A stretch of 64,000 nt of DNA from Cryobacterium sp. CG_9.6. Lineage in GTDB: Bacteria > Actinomycetota > Actinomycetes > Actinomycetales > Microbacteriaceae. This document shows positions 17,678-26,715 of the stretch, piece after piece (the stretch's first letter is position 1; every line of letters begins with the position of its first letter). The translations under genes and the position numbers were made by a program. Under the pieces are notes generated by a model that saw nothing but the letters and a program-made list of their open reading frames with translations, did not search any database and was not told the DNA's origin. The stretch lies in NCBI RefSeq assembly GCF_029893365.1, contig NZ_JARXUZ010000001.1, positions 620,001 to 684,000 of the forward strand. Reading direction: 5' to 3'.

Positions 17678-18777
17678 AGATCACGGCGATTCGCCTCACC
17701 CGTCTCGCCCTGCCGCTTGATCCGCCCTTCCTGGCGGCCTGGGATCCTATTCCCCGCAGAATCTTTCCGGCCACTCTGGTGCAGGTCGAAACGGATTCCG
17801 GGGTCATCGGTGTGGGTTCGGGTGACACGATGGATGGTTTCGAAGCATACGAAGATCTGTTTCTTGGTACCGACCCTCTCCAGATCCTCAACCAGGTACG
17901 CCGCATTGAGACCATCAACTTTCACGGCGGACGGTATTGGCCGCTGGAAGCAGCACTCTGGGACATTATTGGTCAGGTCGCTGGGCTGCCCGTCAGCGTG
18001 CTTTTCGGTGGTGCACGCGACCGGCTCGCGGCATACGCGTCCTGCGGGGAACTGAAACCACCCGCCGCTCGGGCCGAGTCCGCGCTAGCTGCGCGTGAGC
18101 GTGGCTTCAAGGCCATGAAGATCCGTATTGCCCGTGACCGGATTGACGAGGGTATCGAGGCCGTACGGGCCACGCGCGAGGCCGTCGGTCCTCACTTTGA
18201 CATCATGGTCGACCTGAACCAGATGTGGCGCATGAGTGGTGACATCGAGGCCGCCTTGCCCCTCGCGCGCGTTCGCCGGATCGCTGAGGAGCTCAACGAT
18301 CTGGGTGTGCTGTGGCTCGAGGAACCCTTACCGCAGGCTGACGTTGTCGGTGCTCGGCGCATCCGCTCGGAAACGGGTATTCAGGTTGCAGCGGGTGAAA
18401 TGGTGCGCAGTATGGGTGAAATGAATGCGCTGATCGAAGCGGATGCCTACGACATCTATCAACCCGACGTCGTGCTCGCGGTCGGTATGTATCGAGCTCG
18501 TCAGGTGGCGGAATCTGCGAACCTTCGGCATCGGCTCTTCACCCCGCACACCTGGAGCAATGGCTTGGGTTTGCTCGCCAACCTGCAGGTGGCAGCGGGG
18601 GTAGATGCCGGACCGTACCTGGAATTTCCCTATGATCCTCCCGGGTGGACGCCGGAACGCCGCGACTTTTTTATGACCCCACTCGACATCGACGCGGCTG
18701 GCGATCTCGTGGTGCCAACCGCGCCGGGGCTCGGCGCTCAAATCGACTGGACCGCAGTGAAGAGGTACACCCTATGA
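17674..18777 (+). CDS. Mandelate racemase/muconate-lactonizing (enolase) superfamily protein
   Basis: A 367-aa enolase-superfamily enzyme, most likely an acid-sugar-type dehydratase or racemase. The N-terminal capping domain is followed by a barrel carrying the catalytic set: K149-x-R151 in KAMKIRI, metal ligands Asp180 (IMVDLNQMW), Glu216 (WLEEPL) and Glu242 (AAGE), and His292 in FTPHTW. The Lys-x-Arg form and the His suit the mandelate-racemase branch. The substrate would be a carboxylate with an alpha proton. It is coupled on both sides by 4-bp overlaps, to fae and to the aldehyde dehydrogenase. Confidence 0.87.
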   Translation: MKITAIRLTRLALPLDPPFLAAWDPIPRRIFPATLVQVETDSGVIGVGSGDTMDGFEAYEDLFLGTDPLQILNQVRRIETINFHGGRYWPLEAALWDIIGQVAGLPVSVLFGGARDRLAAYASCGELKPPAARAESALAARERGFKAMKIRIARDRIDEGIEAVRATREAVGPHFDIMVDLNQMWRMSGDIEAALPLARVRRIAEELNDLGVLWLEEPLPQADVVGARRIRSETGIQVAAGEMVRSMGEMNALIEADAYDIYQPDVVLAVGMYRARQVAESANLRHRLFTPHTWSNGLGLLANLQVAAGVDAGPYLEFPYDPPGWTPERRDFFMTPLDIDAAGDLVVPTAPGLGAQIDWTAVKRYTL

Positions 18778-20279
18778 CCAACTGGATCGCATCTGCCGCC
18801 GCACTGAAGTTGGAAACCCGGCTCTTCATCAACGGTGAATTTCGGCCAGCCCGTGATGGGGCCACGTTTGACAGTATTTCTCCGCGCGATGGGCGACTCC
18901 TGTGCGCGGTGAGCGCGGCTGGCGAAGCCGATGTTGAGGACGCCGTTCGGGCTGCCGCCCGCGCTTTCGAGGCCGGTGTCTGGTCGCGGGCTGACCGACG
19001 CGAACGCGCGCGTGTGCTCACCCGGCTGAGCGATCTCATGCTGGAAAATCTTGACGAACTAGCCCTCCTTGAATCGATCGATTCCGGGCATCCGATCGGG
19101 GATGCTCGACGAGTGGATGTGCCGCAAGCGGCGCGCACGGTGCGCTGGTACGCCGAGGCAATCGACAAGATCTACGACGAGATCGCCCCCACCCCGCACA
19201 CCGCCCTTGCGCTGATCACCCGCGAACCACTTGGCGTGGTGGGTGCGGTTGTGCCATGGAACTACCCGCTCATCATCACGGCCTGGAAGATTGCGCCGGC
19301 CCTGGCGGCGGGCAACTCCGTGGTGCTCAAGCCCGCGGAGCTCACGAGCCTGTCGGCCCTCAAACTTGCGCAGCTGGCCGTCGAGGCGGGCGTTCCGGCC
19401 GGCGTGTTCAACGTTGTTCCCGGGCTCGGACCGGTGGCCGGGCAAGCGCTGGGCCGGCATCCGCTGGTGGACAAGATCACGTTCACGGGTTCCCCTGCCG
19501 TGGGTCGCGGCTTTCTCAACTATTCGGGGGAATCCAACGGAAAACAGGTGGCACTCGAGCTCGGTGGTAAATCTGCCCAGGTGGTTCTTGCGGATACCGA
19601 GGACCTGGCCGCGTGCGCCGAATCGGTGGCCTGGGGCATTTTCTACAACGCCGGACAGACCTGCCATGGAGGTAGCCGACTCATCGTTGACGAACGTGTT
19701 CACGACGAGCTTGTTGATCGGGTGCTCGCAGTCGGGCGCTCACTCGTGCTGGGCGACCCCCTCGACGAGGCAACCCAAATTGGCACGATCGCGAGTAAGA
19801 AACAGCTTGACCGGGTGCTTGAATACACTGATGTAGCCCAGGCCGAGGGAGCCGTGGTGCACGGTGGCCGCCGGGTTCATCCGGACGGGCTGGCCGAGGG
19901 GTACTACGTGGAGCCCACCGTCTTCGACCACGTCGACAACGCCGGGCGCATCGGACAGGAAGAAATCTTCGGCCCGGCCCTGGCCGTCACCACCGTTCGC
20001 GGAGCAGCGGAAGCGGTGCGGGTGGCCAATGCCAGCGCCTACGGCCTTGCGGCGAGCGTCTGGACACGTAACATCACGACGGCCCATACCGCGGCCCGGG
20101 AACTGCGCGCTGGAACGGTGTGGGTGAATACGTTCGATGCCTCTGACATCATCACTCCCTTTGGGGGCTTCAAGAATTCCGGGAGCGGCCGAGACCGGTC
20201 TCTGCATGCCTTCGACGCCTATACCGCGCTGAAAACCACATGGATCAACCTCGGTACGCCGCAACTCCCCACTGACTAA
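18774..20279 (+). CDS. NAD(P)-dependent aldehyde dehydrogenase
   Basis: A 501-aa ALDH with catalytic Cys297 (NAGQTCHGG) and Glu262 (LELGGKSAQ), and the cofactor site PWNYPLIITAWKIAPAL. The form resembles betaine-aldehyde/gamma-aminobutyraldehyde dehydrogenases, which fits an amine importer, but ALDH specificity cannot be read from motifs. ATG 18774 overlaps the upstream stop by 4 bp; the longer frame to 18645 is antecedent coding sequence. It would oxidise an aldehyde released in this pathway to its acid. Confidence 0.9.
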   Translation: MTNWIASAAALKLETRLFINGEFRPARDGATFDSISPRDGRLLCAVSAAGEADVEDAVRAAARAFEAGVWSRADRRERARVLTRLSDLMLENLDELALLESIDSGHPIGDARRVDVPQAARTVRWYAEAIDKIYDEIAPTPHTALALITREPLGVVGAVVPWNYPLIITAWKIAPALAAGNSVVLKPAELTSLSALKLAQLAVEAGVPAGVFNVVPGLGPVAGQALGRHPLVDKITFTGSPAVGRGFLNYSGESNGKQVALELGGKSAQVVLADTEDLAACAESVAWGIFYNAGQTCHGGSRLIVDERVHDELVDRVLAVGRSLVLGDPLDEATQIGTIASKKQLDRVLEYTDVAQAEGAVVHGGRRVHPDGLAEGYYVEPTVFDHVDNAGRIGQEEIFGPALAVTTVRGAAEAVRVANASAYGLAASVWTRNITTAHTAARELRAGTVWVNTFDASDIITPFGGFKNSGSGRDRSLHAFDAYTALKTTWINLGTPQLPTD

Positions 20280-20313
20280 CCTCCTCACCACTGACTGAAT
20301 TGAGAAAACTTCT

Positions 20314-21387
20314 ATGACCGCTCACCCGTCGACGCGAGTCGGCTTCATCGGCCTCGGCAACATGGGCTCCGGTATGACACGCAACCTGCAGAAGGCCGGC
20401 TTTGCGCTCGTGGTCAACGACATCCGCCGCGAATCGGCCGCGGAACTTATCGCTAACGGGGCGATCTGGGCCGATACGCCCGCCGAGGTTGCAGCCCAGA
20501 CCGATGTTGTCATCACCATGCTGCCCACGCCGCGGCACGTTGACACGGTCGTCAATGGCAAGAACGGTATTCTGGCCGGCATCGCGGATGGAGGTTGTTG
20601 GATTGACATGTCCACCTCCGTCCCCGACGTGGCCAATGGAGTGCGGTTCGAGCACGCCAACCGAGGCCTGCGCATCGTGGATGCCCCCGTGAGCGGCATG
20701 TCGGTTGGTGCTGCATCGGGCATGCTGCAGATTTTCGTCGGCGGGTCGTCTGACGACTTCGACTCCCTGCGACCGATCTTTGAGGCGATGGGTGATCCGG
20801 ACCGCATCCTGCATGTGGGTGCTGCCGGGACCGGCTACGCCGTCAAACTGATGATCAACCAGCTGTGGTTCTCGCACCTGGTGGCCACAGCCGAAGTGCT
20901 CAGCATCGGGGTGAAGGCCGGTGTCGATTTGGGTGTGCTTCGGGCCTCGCTCATTGCGAGTCCCGCCAACAGCAACTTTGTTCAACATGATGTGCTGTTG
21001 ATTCTGGGCGACGGGGACTACGACGAGGGCTTCTCGATTGCCCTCGCCTGCAAGGACCTCGGTCTCTCTATTGATCTGGCTCGATCGGTGGGAGTTCCCG
21101 CCGAACTCAGTGGATTGGTCGAACAGATCTATCGCCGAGCTCGGGCCCAATACGGTGACGGTGCGGGGGAGATGAGCCCGGTGCGACTCTACGAAGACCT
21201 CAGCGGTATCAATCTGCGCCTGAACGATTCCACCTCGGCCAGTCCGGCCGAAGTGGTCGCGGCCGTGAGCGCTGCTGAAGAAGCCGCCGAGCTGTCAGCT
21301 GTGGCCTCAGTAGCCGCGTCGGTTGCTGCGTCCGTGGCCGCCGCCGCCGTGGCGTCATCGGTCAACTCGGATCTGGCCTCAGCATGA
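20314..21387 (+). CDS. 3-Hydroxyisobutyrate-dehydrogenase-like oxidoreductase
   Basis: A beta-hydroxyacid dehydrogenase, 357 aa. It has an N-terminal Rossmann motif GFIGLGNMGSGMTRNL, substrate-binding DAPVSGMSVGAASG, the catalytic-Lys helix GTGYAVKLMINQ and a C-terminal helical domain. It oxidises a 3-hydroxy acid or reduces a semialdehyde. The final ~50 residues are an Ala/Val/Ser repeat (VASVAASVAASVAAA), unusual for the family and probably a disordered or coiled tail. It lies 34 bp after the ALDH and overlaps the next gene by 4 bp. Confidence 0.87.
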   Translation: MTAHPSTRVGFIGLGNMGSGMTRNLQKAGFALVVNDIRRESAAELIANGAIWADTPAEVAAQTDVVITMLPTPRHVDTVVNGKNGILAGIADGGCWIDMSTSVPDVANGVRFEHANRGLRIVDAPVSGMSVGAASGMLQIFVGGSSDDFDSLRPIFEAMGDPDRILHVGAAGTGYAVKLMINQLWFSHLVATAEVLSIGVKAGVDLGVLRASLIASPANSNFVQHDVLLILGDGDYDEGFSIALACKDLGLSIDLARSVGVPAELSGLVEQIYRRARAQYGDGAGEMSPVRLYEDLSGINLRLNDSTSASPAEVVAAVSAAEEAAELSAVASVAASVAASVAAAAVASSVNSDLASA

Positions 21388-22607
21388 GTGCGTCTGCCAG
21401 CACAGCTGTTCCGCGCACCGCGACCGGTCTCGCCCCGCTGCCACAGCCGCTCAGCGAGACGTCGCTCGTTCTTGACCCCAAACCCGTGGCGCATTTTGGT
21501 CGCGGTACGGTCACTCAGGTAGGGCGCATCACTGCTGAGAGTGGGGTGACCCACGCGCTCATCGTCACGGATCCGTTCCTCGCTGTGAGCCCGATTACCG
21601 CGTCGGTACGCCGCGCCCTCGAATCGGCCGGCCTCCTCGTGACCGTATATGGCGGCGTCACGCCGAACCCCACAACGACCTGCGTTGACGAGGGAAGCGA
21701 TCTTGCCGCAGCGGTTGGTGCCGATGGAATCGTGGCCGTGGGTGGTGGGTCATCGATGGACGCCGCGAAGGGAATTGCGCTCGGCGCCCTCAATCCGCAG
21801 CGGGGAATCGATTTGGACTACCGCAGCACCTTCGCTCACCCGGCCTTGCCGATCGTGGCCGTTCCCACGACCGCTGGAACAGGCGCCGAGGTGAACGCTT
21901 TTGGCGTGATCACAGACGTGGTGAGTCACCGCAAGTTCTATGTGGGCCATGACAGCGCCCTCGCCCGCGCGGCGGTGTTGGATCCGGATCTGACCGTTGG
22001 GCTGCCGTCGGGGGCGACGGCAGCCACGGGCATGGATGCGCTCACACATGCGTTGGAGTCGTACCTGTCCGTGCGGGCAAATCCCTACAGTGATGGAATC
22101 GCTCTGCAGGTCATCTCGACGGTTGCTGAGTTTCTTCCCCGGGCGTGTGAAAACGGGACCGATATTGAAGCTCGGGCCGAACTCTTGCTCGCGAGTCATG
22201 TGGCCGGTGTCGGTTTCTCCCACACCGGATTGGGGCTCGTGCACGGCATCGCGCATCCGCTCGGTGGCCAGTTCAACATTCCACATGGGCTTGCGCTCTG
22301 CATCGTGATCGAGGGTGTGTTGCGGTTCAACCTGGGGGCACGCACCGCCCGCATCGCTCGGGTGGCTTTTGCTCTCGGGGTGGGAAGCACCGCTGCGACC
22401 ATCGACGAAAATGCGGAGAGCGCCATCTGTGCCATTGCCGCACTCGCGGTCACTGTGGGGATGACCGGCCCACTCGCAAAATTCGGAGTGACCGAGGGCG
22501 ATCTTGCTTCCCTGGCCAGCGATACTCTTGCCGATACCGTCACCGTCAACAATCCCATTCAGCCCACCGCCGCTGACGTGATATCCATTCTTCGGCAGTC
22601 CCTGTGA
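21384..22607 (+). CDS. Iron-containing alcohol dehydrogenase
   Basis: Group III alcohol dehydrogenase, 407 aa. The cofactor site is GGGSSMDAAKG and the family motif VAVPTTAGTGAEVNAFGVI is present. Metal ligands are expected in the segments MDALTHALESYLS and GLGLVHGIAHPLGG. It would interconvert an alcohol and an aldehyde or ketone with NAD(P)H. As the last gene of the run from 13626 it closes a pathway with dehydratase, hydroxyacid dehydrogenase and aldehyde dehydrogenase steps. Some family members reduce maleylacetate or oxidise hydroxyacids, so the substrate remains open. Confidence 0.9.
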   Translation: MSASASTAVPRTATGLAPLPQPLSETSLVLDPKPVAHFGRGTVTQVGRITAESGVTHALIVTDPFLAVSPITASVRRALESAGLLVTVYGGVTPNPTTTCVDEGSDLAAAVGADGIVAVGGGSSMDAAKGIALGALNPQRGIDLDYRSTFAHPALPIVAVPTTAGTGAEVNAFGVITDVVSHRKFYVGHDSALARAAVLDPDLTVGLPSGATAATGMDALTHALESYLSVRANPYSDGIALQVISTVAEFLPRACENGTDIEARAELLLASHVAGVGFSHTGLGLVHGIAHPLGGQFNIPHGLALCIVIEGVLRFNLGARTARIARVAFALGVGSTAATIDENAESAICAIAALAVTVGMTGPLAKFGVTEGDLASLASDTLADTVTVNNPIQPTAADVISILRQSL

Positions 22608-22689
22608 CAGCGGTGCCGCCGGACAACATCACGACAGGACTCTCCATCGGGTGCACCGGTGCCCGCGTGCGGCTGGGTAGGCTCGGGTC

Positions 22690-23673
22690 ATGACTGATGG
22701 CATTCGCTGGGGAATCCTGGCCACGGGCGGTATCGCGCACTCCTTCACGGAGGATCTTGTTCTCACCGGACACACGGTGCAGGCCGTGGGGTCACGGTCG
22801 CAGCAATCCGCGGATGCTTTTGCGGCCGAGCTCGGTATTCCCAACGCGCACGCCAGTTACGAAGCGCTGGTGAATGACCCCGAGGTTGATGTCGTGTACG
22901 TGAGCACCCCGCATCCGTTCCATGCGCAGAACGCCACGCTCGCGTTGAACGCGGGCAAGCACGTATTGGTGGAGAAGTCCTTCACCCTCAACGCTCGCGA
23001 GGCGCGCGCGGTCGTGGACCTCGGCCGTGAGAAGAACCTCCTCGTGCAGGAGGCCATGTGGACGCGATTTTTGCCACACATGGTGCGAATTCGCGAGATT
23101 CTCGCCGCCGGAACCCTCGGCGACGTGCACAGCCTCATGGTGGACCACACCCAGGACCTGCCCGATGACCCGGCCCACCGACTGAACGCGCTGGCGCTGG
23201 GTGGTGGCGCGCTTCTCGACCTGGGCGTGTACCCCATCTCGTTCGCGTCGGCCCTCTTTGGCACACCGCAGACAATTCTCGCCTCGGCGTCCTTTAAGCC
23301 CACCGGAGCGGATGCTCAGGTCGCGACAATCTTTCGCTACGCCGGTGGCCAGATGGCCACGACACTCTCGGCGAGCGATACCAAGGGGCCGAACACGGCG
23401 AGCATTCTCGGAACCGACGGGCGCATTGACATCGACTCCGTCTGGTACGCGCCCACCACGTTCCGGGTGCTCAACAGTGCCAATGAGGTGACCGAGACGT
23501 TCGTGAGTGACGTGGTCGGGCGTGGCATGCAGTACGAAGCCACCGAGGTGGAAGAGCTCATTGCGGCCGGCAAGACCACGGGCGAGATCTTGAGCGCCGA
23601 GGAATCGGTGAGCATGATGGCGACCCTTGACGCCGTGCGGGAGCAGATCGGGTTGAGCTACCCGGGTGAGTAG
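22690..23673 (+). CDS. Gfo/Idh/MocA-family oxidoreductase
   Basis: A 327-aa NAD(P)-dependent sugar-type dehydrogenase. The N-terminal Rossmann fold is WGILATGGIAHSFTEDL, the conserved VYVSTPHPFHAQNATLALNA follows, and the catalytic EKSFTLNAREA contains the family Lys. The C-terminal domain shows LGGGALLDLGVYPISFA. It is separated by 82 bp from the preceding catabolic operon and starts without a strong ribosome site, so it may be an independent unit. Likely substrates are sugars, inositols or trans-dihydrodiols. Confidence 0.88.
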   Translation: MTDGIRWGILATGGIAHSFTEDLVLTGHTVQAVGSRSQQSADAFAAELGIPNAHASYEALVNDPEVDVVYVSTPHPFHAQNATLALNAGKHVLVEKSFTLNAREARAVVDLGREKNLLVQEAMWTRFLPHMVRIREILAAGTLGDVHSLMVDHTQDLPDDPAHRLNALALGGGALLDLGVYPISFASALFGTPQTILASASFKPTGADAQVATIFRYAGGQMATTLSASDTKGPNTASILGTDGRIDIDSVWYAPTTFRVLNSANEVTETFVSDVVGRGMQYEATEVEELIAAGKTTGEILSAEESVSMMATLDAVREQIGLSYPGE

Positions 23674-23698
23674 CCAACTCGTCGGATAACATACTCGG

Positions 23699-25177
23699 GT
23701 GGCTACAGCAGACCTTCCCGGCACCGGTGACCAGCGCCCGACCCGGCGTGGTCTGGGCGCCGTCTTCGCGGCGCATCCCCGGGCCTGGCTCGCCGGGGCG
23801 GGCGCCCTCGTGTTCGTTCTCCTCGGAACGGGCGCGGTAATGGCGGGAGCGGCCACCGGCGGCGTCGAGCCGAGCGCGGCATCCGTCTCTGCCACAGCGT
23901 CGCCCACGCCGACGCCCACAGCCACGGTGCCGCCCGCTCGTCCTTCCCCCGCGGCGGTCACCGCGGCCAGCCGCCTGCGCACCTGCTCGGTAGCTGGGCT
24001 TGCCACGGATCCCCGGCTGGCAAACTTTCAGGGGCAGGTCGTGAATGCCACCACCGGCGAGGTGCTCTTCGATCGCGGTGGCACCACCGCTTCCGCCACC
24101 GCCAGTGCGCTCAAAGTGATTACGAGCGCCGCCGCCCTCAACGTGCTGGGGCCCGATTATCGGGCGTCCACCACCGTGGTGAAGGGGGCCGAACCCGGGC
24201 AGGTCGTGCTCGTGGGTGGGGGAGACCTCACCCTGTCGCGGCTGCCCACGGGGTCTGAACCGTTCTACACCGGTGCCGCTCACCTCGACAATTTGGCCGC
24301 GCAGGTGCGCACGGCGTGGGATGCTGACCCGGCCAACGCGGGCATACCGCTGACCAGCCTGGTTCTCGACTCGTCCTATTTCTCCGGCCCCGGCTGGGAT
24401 GACGGCTGGGCACGGTCTGAGCTGGGCCTGGGTTTCATGCCCGAAATCACGGCCCTTCAGGTGGATGGCGACCGTGACAATCCCGCCCGCAGCACCTCGC
24501 CGCGCAGCGAGGACCCGATTGGCCGGGCCGGCTCGGCCTTCGCCGAGGCCCTCGGCGGCGGAGTCTCGGTGAGTGCGGGCACGGCGCCCGCGGGCGCCAC
24601 CCAGCTGGGTGCCGTGCAGTCCCAGCCCGTATCAACGCTCATCCAGCAGTCGCTCATCGTGTCAGACAACACCATCGCCGAAATGCTCGCGCGCCTGGTG
24701 GCCATTCAGAGCGGGGCAGGCAACAGCTTCAGCGCCCTGCAGCAGGGAATCGTGGGTGGGCTCGCCAGCTACGGTGTCGACACGACCGGAATCGTGATCA
24801 AGGACGGCTCGGGGCTCAGCCCCGCGAACGCCGTTCCGCCGCGCTACTTCACCGAACTTTTCGTGAAGATCAATGCCCGGGAAGGTCATCTTGGCGTCAT
24901 CTTCGATGGGTTACCGGTGGCGGGTGGCCCCTCCGGATCGCTCTCCTACAGCGACCGTTTCTCTGGTGCGAACGCCGCCGCCGACGGTGCCGTCTTCGCG
25001 AAGACGGGGTGGATTACCACCGGTTACACGCTGGCTGGCGTCATCCGCTCCGCTGACGGCACCCCGCTCACCTTCGCCGTTTATGCCCTCGGCAATGTGC
25101 GCGACAACGCGAAGCAAGCCATCGACACAATTACTACCGGGTTCTTCAGATGCGGCGATAATCTTTCTAACAACTAA
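23699..25177 (+). CDS. dacB: D-alanyl-D-alanine carboxypeptidase/endopeptidase (PBP4, S13 family)
   Basis: Peptidoglycan-trimming penicillin-binding protein, 492 aa, anchored by one N-terminal membrane segment (about 37-60) after a basic leader. The catalytic motifs are Ser136-A-L-Lys139 (SxxK), Ser322-Asp-Asn324 (SDN) and Lys435-Thr-Gly (KTG). A Pro/Thr-rich linker lies at about residues 60-90. GTG 23699 is the only reasonable start. Class C PBPs are non-essential cell-wall hydrolases; no wall-division genes flank it. Confidence 0.93.
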   Translation: MATADLPGTGDQRPTRRGLGAVFAAHPRAWLAGAGALVFVLLGTGAVMAGAATGGVEPSAASVSATASPTPTPTATVPPARPSPAAVTAASRLRTCSVAGLATDPRLANFQGQVVNATTGEVLFDRGGTTASATASALKVITSAAALNVLGPDYRASTTVVKGAEPGQVVLVGGGDLTLSRLPTGSEPFYTGAAHLDNLAAQVRTAWDADPANAGIPLTSLVLDSSYFSGPGWDDGWARSELGLGFMPEITALQVDGDRDNPARSTSPRSEDPIGRAGSAFAEALGGGVSVSAGTAPAGATQLGAVQSQPVSTLIQQSLIVSDNTIAEMLARLVAIQSGAGNSFSALQQGIVGGLASYGVDTTGIVIKDGSGLSPANAVPPRYFTELFVKINAREGHLGVIFDGLPVAGGPSGSLSYSDRFSGANAAADGAVFAKTGWITTGYTLAGVIRSADGTPLTFAVYALGNVRDNAKQAIDTITTGFFRCGDNLSNN

Positions 25178-25227
25178 TTTCCTTGCTTCGACCTATTGCC
25201 CCCACGTCCAACCCCAAAGGAGCCATC

Positions 25228-25830
25228 GTGACCCGCGCACTGTTCATCATTGACGTACAGAATGATTTCACCGAGGGCGGCGTCTTGGCGGTCACGGGTG
25301 GGGAAGGCATTGCCGGAGCAATCAGCGCACTGCTTGCCGCGAAACCCCAGGCCTACCGGTCGATCTTCGCGTCACGCGACTGGCACGATGCCGATGCCGA
25401 CAACGGCGGCCACATTGCCGATGAGCCGGATTTCGTGAGCACGTGGCCGGTGCACTGCGTCGCCGAGACGCCGGGGGCGCAATACCACCCCGCGCTCACG
25501 CTGCCAGAACGCACCGTGCACATTCTCAAGGGCCGTGGCGAGCCGGGATATTCCATTTTCTCGGGCGCAACGGATGCCGGTGAGAGCCTCGGTCGGCTGC
25601 TCACGCTGCGCGGGGTGACCGACATTGACGTGGTCGGACTCGCCACGGACCACTGCGTGCGCGCCTCGGTCATCGATGCGCTCGAGCACGGTCAGCATGT
25701 GCGGGTCCTCACCGATCTCGTGGCTGGCGTTGACACTGCCGCGAGTGAGGCCGCCCTCATGGAGATGGCGCACCTGGGCGCTGTGCTCGCCGAATCAACC
25801 GTCGTGACCCGCGACAGCGTGCTCGATTGA
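25228..25830 (+). CDS. pncA: Nicotinamidase/pyrazinamidase (isochorismatase fold)
   Basis: Hydrolyses nicotinamide to nicotinate for NAD salvage; 200 aa. GTG 25228 follows AAAGGAG by 6 bases, and the longer frame to 25183 is rejected. The catalytic triad is Asp9 (FIIDVQNDF), Lys101 (HILKGRGEP) and Cys143 (ATDHCVRAS). The metal-binding segment is DWHDADADNGGH. The stop is inside the TTG start of the next gene. Confidence 0.93.
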   Translation: MTRALFIIDVQNDFTEGGVLAVTGGEGIAGAISALLAAKPQAYRSIFASRDWHDADADNGGHIADEPDFVSTWPVHCVAETPGAQYHPALTLPERTVHILKGRGEPGYSIFSGATDAGESLGRLLTLRGVTDIDVVGLATDHCVRASVIDALEHGQHVRVLTDLVAGVDTAASEAALMEMAHLGAVLAESTVVTRDSVLD

Positions 25831-26564
25831 GGCAAACGCAGTTCGCTCGCCGCCTCGACGGCGTGCGAATCGCGTACGACAGTATTCCCGGGGAACAACC
25901 GATCATGCTCGTGCACGGTTTTGCGTCCTCGGGCACAGCAACCTGGGGTGCCACGGGGTGGGTTCGGTTTCTCACCGAGTCCGGACGGGGCGTGATCGTG
26001 CCAGATCTGCGTGGTCACGGCCGCAGCGATAGCCCGCACGCGGCGGCCGATTACGCTCCCCGCCAAATGGCAGCCGACCTCGTTCTCGTGCTCGACGACC
26101 TCGAACTCGGGCAGGTGGACGTGGTGGCGTATTCTCTCGGATGTCGGGTGGTCGCCGCCCTCACGCAACTTGCTCCCGAACGTGTGCGCCGCGTGGTTCT
26201 CGGCGGAGCGGGACCAATCGAGCACTTTGCCACCCTCGACCCGGCGGCGCTTGAGCAGTACATCCGGGACGGCAGCGTGCCGAGTGATCCAACCATCACG
26301 GCTGTCGTCGGCCCGGCCCTGGCCGGGGGCGCCGACCGGCTGTCGATCTTGGCCTGCGTGCAGGGCATGACGGGGTCTCGGCTCGACGTTCCCCGGACCA
26401 TCCCGCAGCTGTACGTGTGTGGTGGAGCCGACCCGATTCCTGCCGGAGCGGAGGACCTCGCCCGCCGGACCGGTGCCGAGTATCTTGAGCTGCCGGGCCG
26501 CACCCACATCAACGCGCTCGGTGCGCCCGAGTTCAAACCGGCGGCCCTCGCCTTCCTCGGCTGA
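25827..26564 (+). CDS. Alpha/beta hydrolase
   Basis: A 245-aa cytoplasmic hydrolase with oxyanion HGFASSGTATWG, PDLRGHGRSD, nucleophile elbow VAYSLGCRVV and a C-terminal His in GRTHINALG. The TTG start overlaps the pncA stop (TTGA), so the two are coupled; the first in-frame ATG is too far downstream. Substrate unknown: coupling to pncA could hint at an amide or ester in pyridine-nucleotide turnover, but that is speculative. Confidence 0.85.
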   Translation: MRQTQFARRLDGVRIAYDSIPGEQPIMLVHGFASSGTATWGATGWVRFLTESGRGVIVPDLRGHGRSDSPHAAADYAPRQMAADLVLVLDDLELGQVDVVAYSLGCRVVAALTQLAPERVRRVVLGGAGPIEHFATLDPAALEQYIRDGSVPSDPTITAVVGPALAGGADRLSILACVQGMTGSRLDVPRTIPQLYVCGGADPIPAGAEDLARRTGAEYLELPGRTHINALGAPEFKPAALAFLG

Positions 26565-26715
26565 GCATTTTCCCGTGGAAGTGTCAGCGTCTTAATCAAA
26601 TTCTTTTTGGTGCAGGTGCATCCGTTTTGGGCACTGCGGGAGAAGACATAGGTAAGAGGGAAGAAATTTGCCTCCCTTCACCACATTTACGCAGCACCCT
26701 AAGCAGGAGGAAACG

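Noticed and set aside
26600..26715. ECF-type promoter ahead of the DUF4397 gene
   Set aside because: A GCATCCG is present, but the same heptamer is common across the window and no convincing -10 partner was found.
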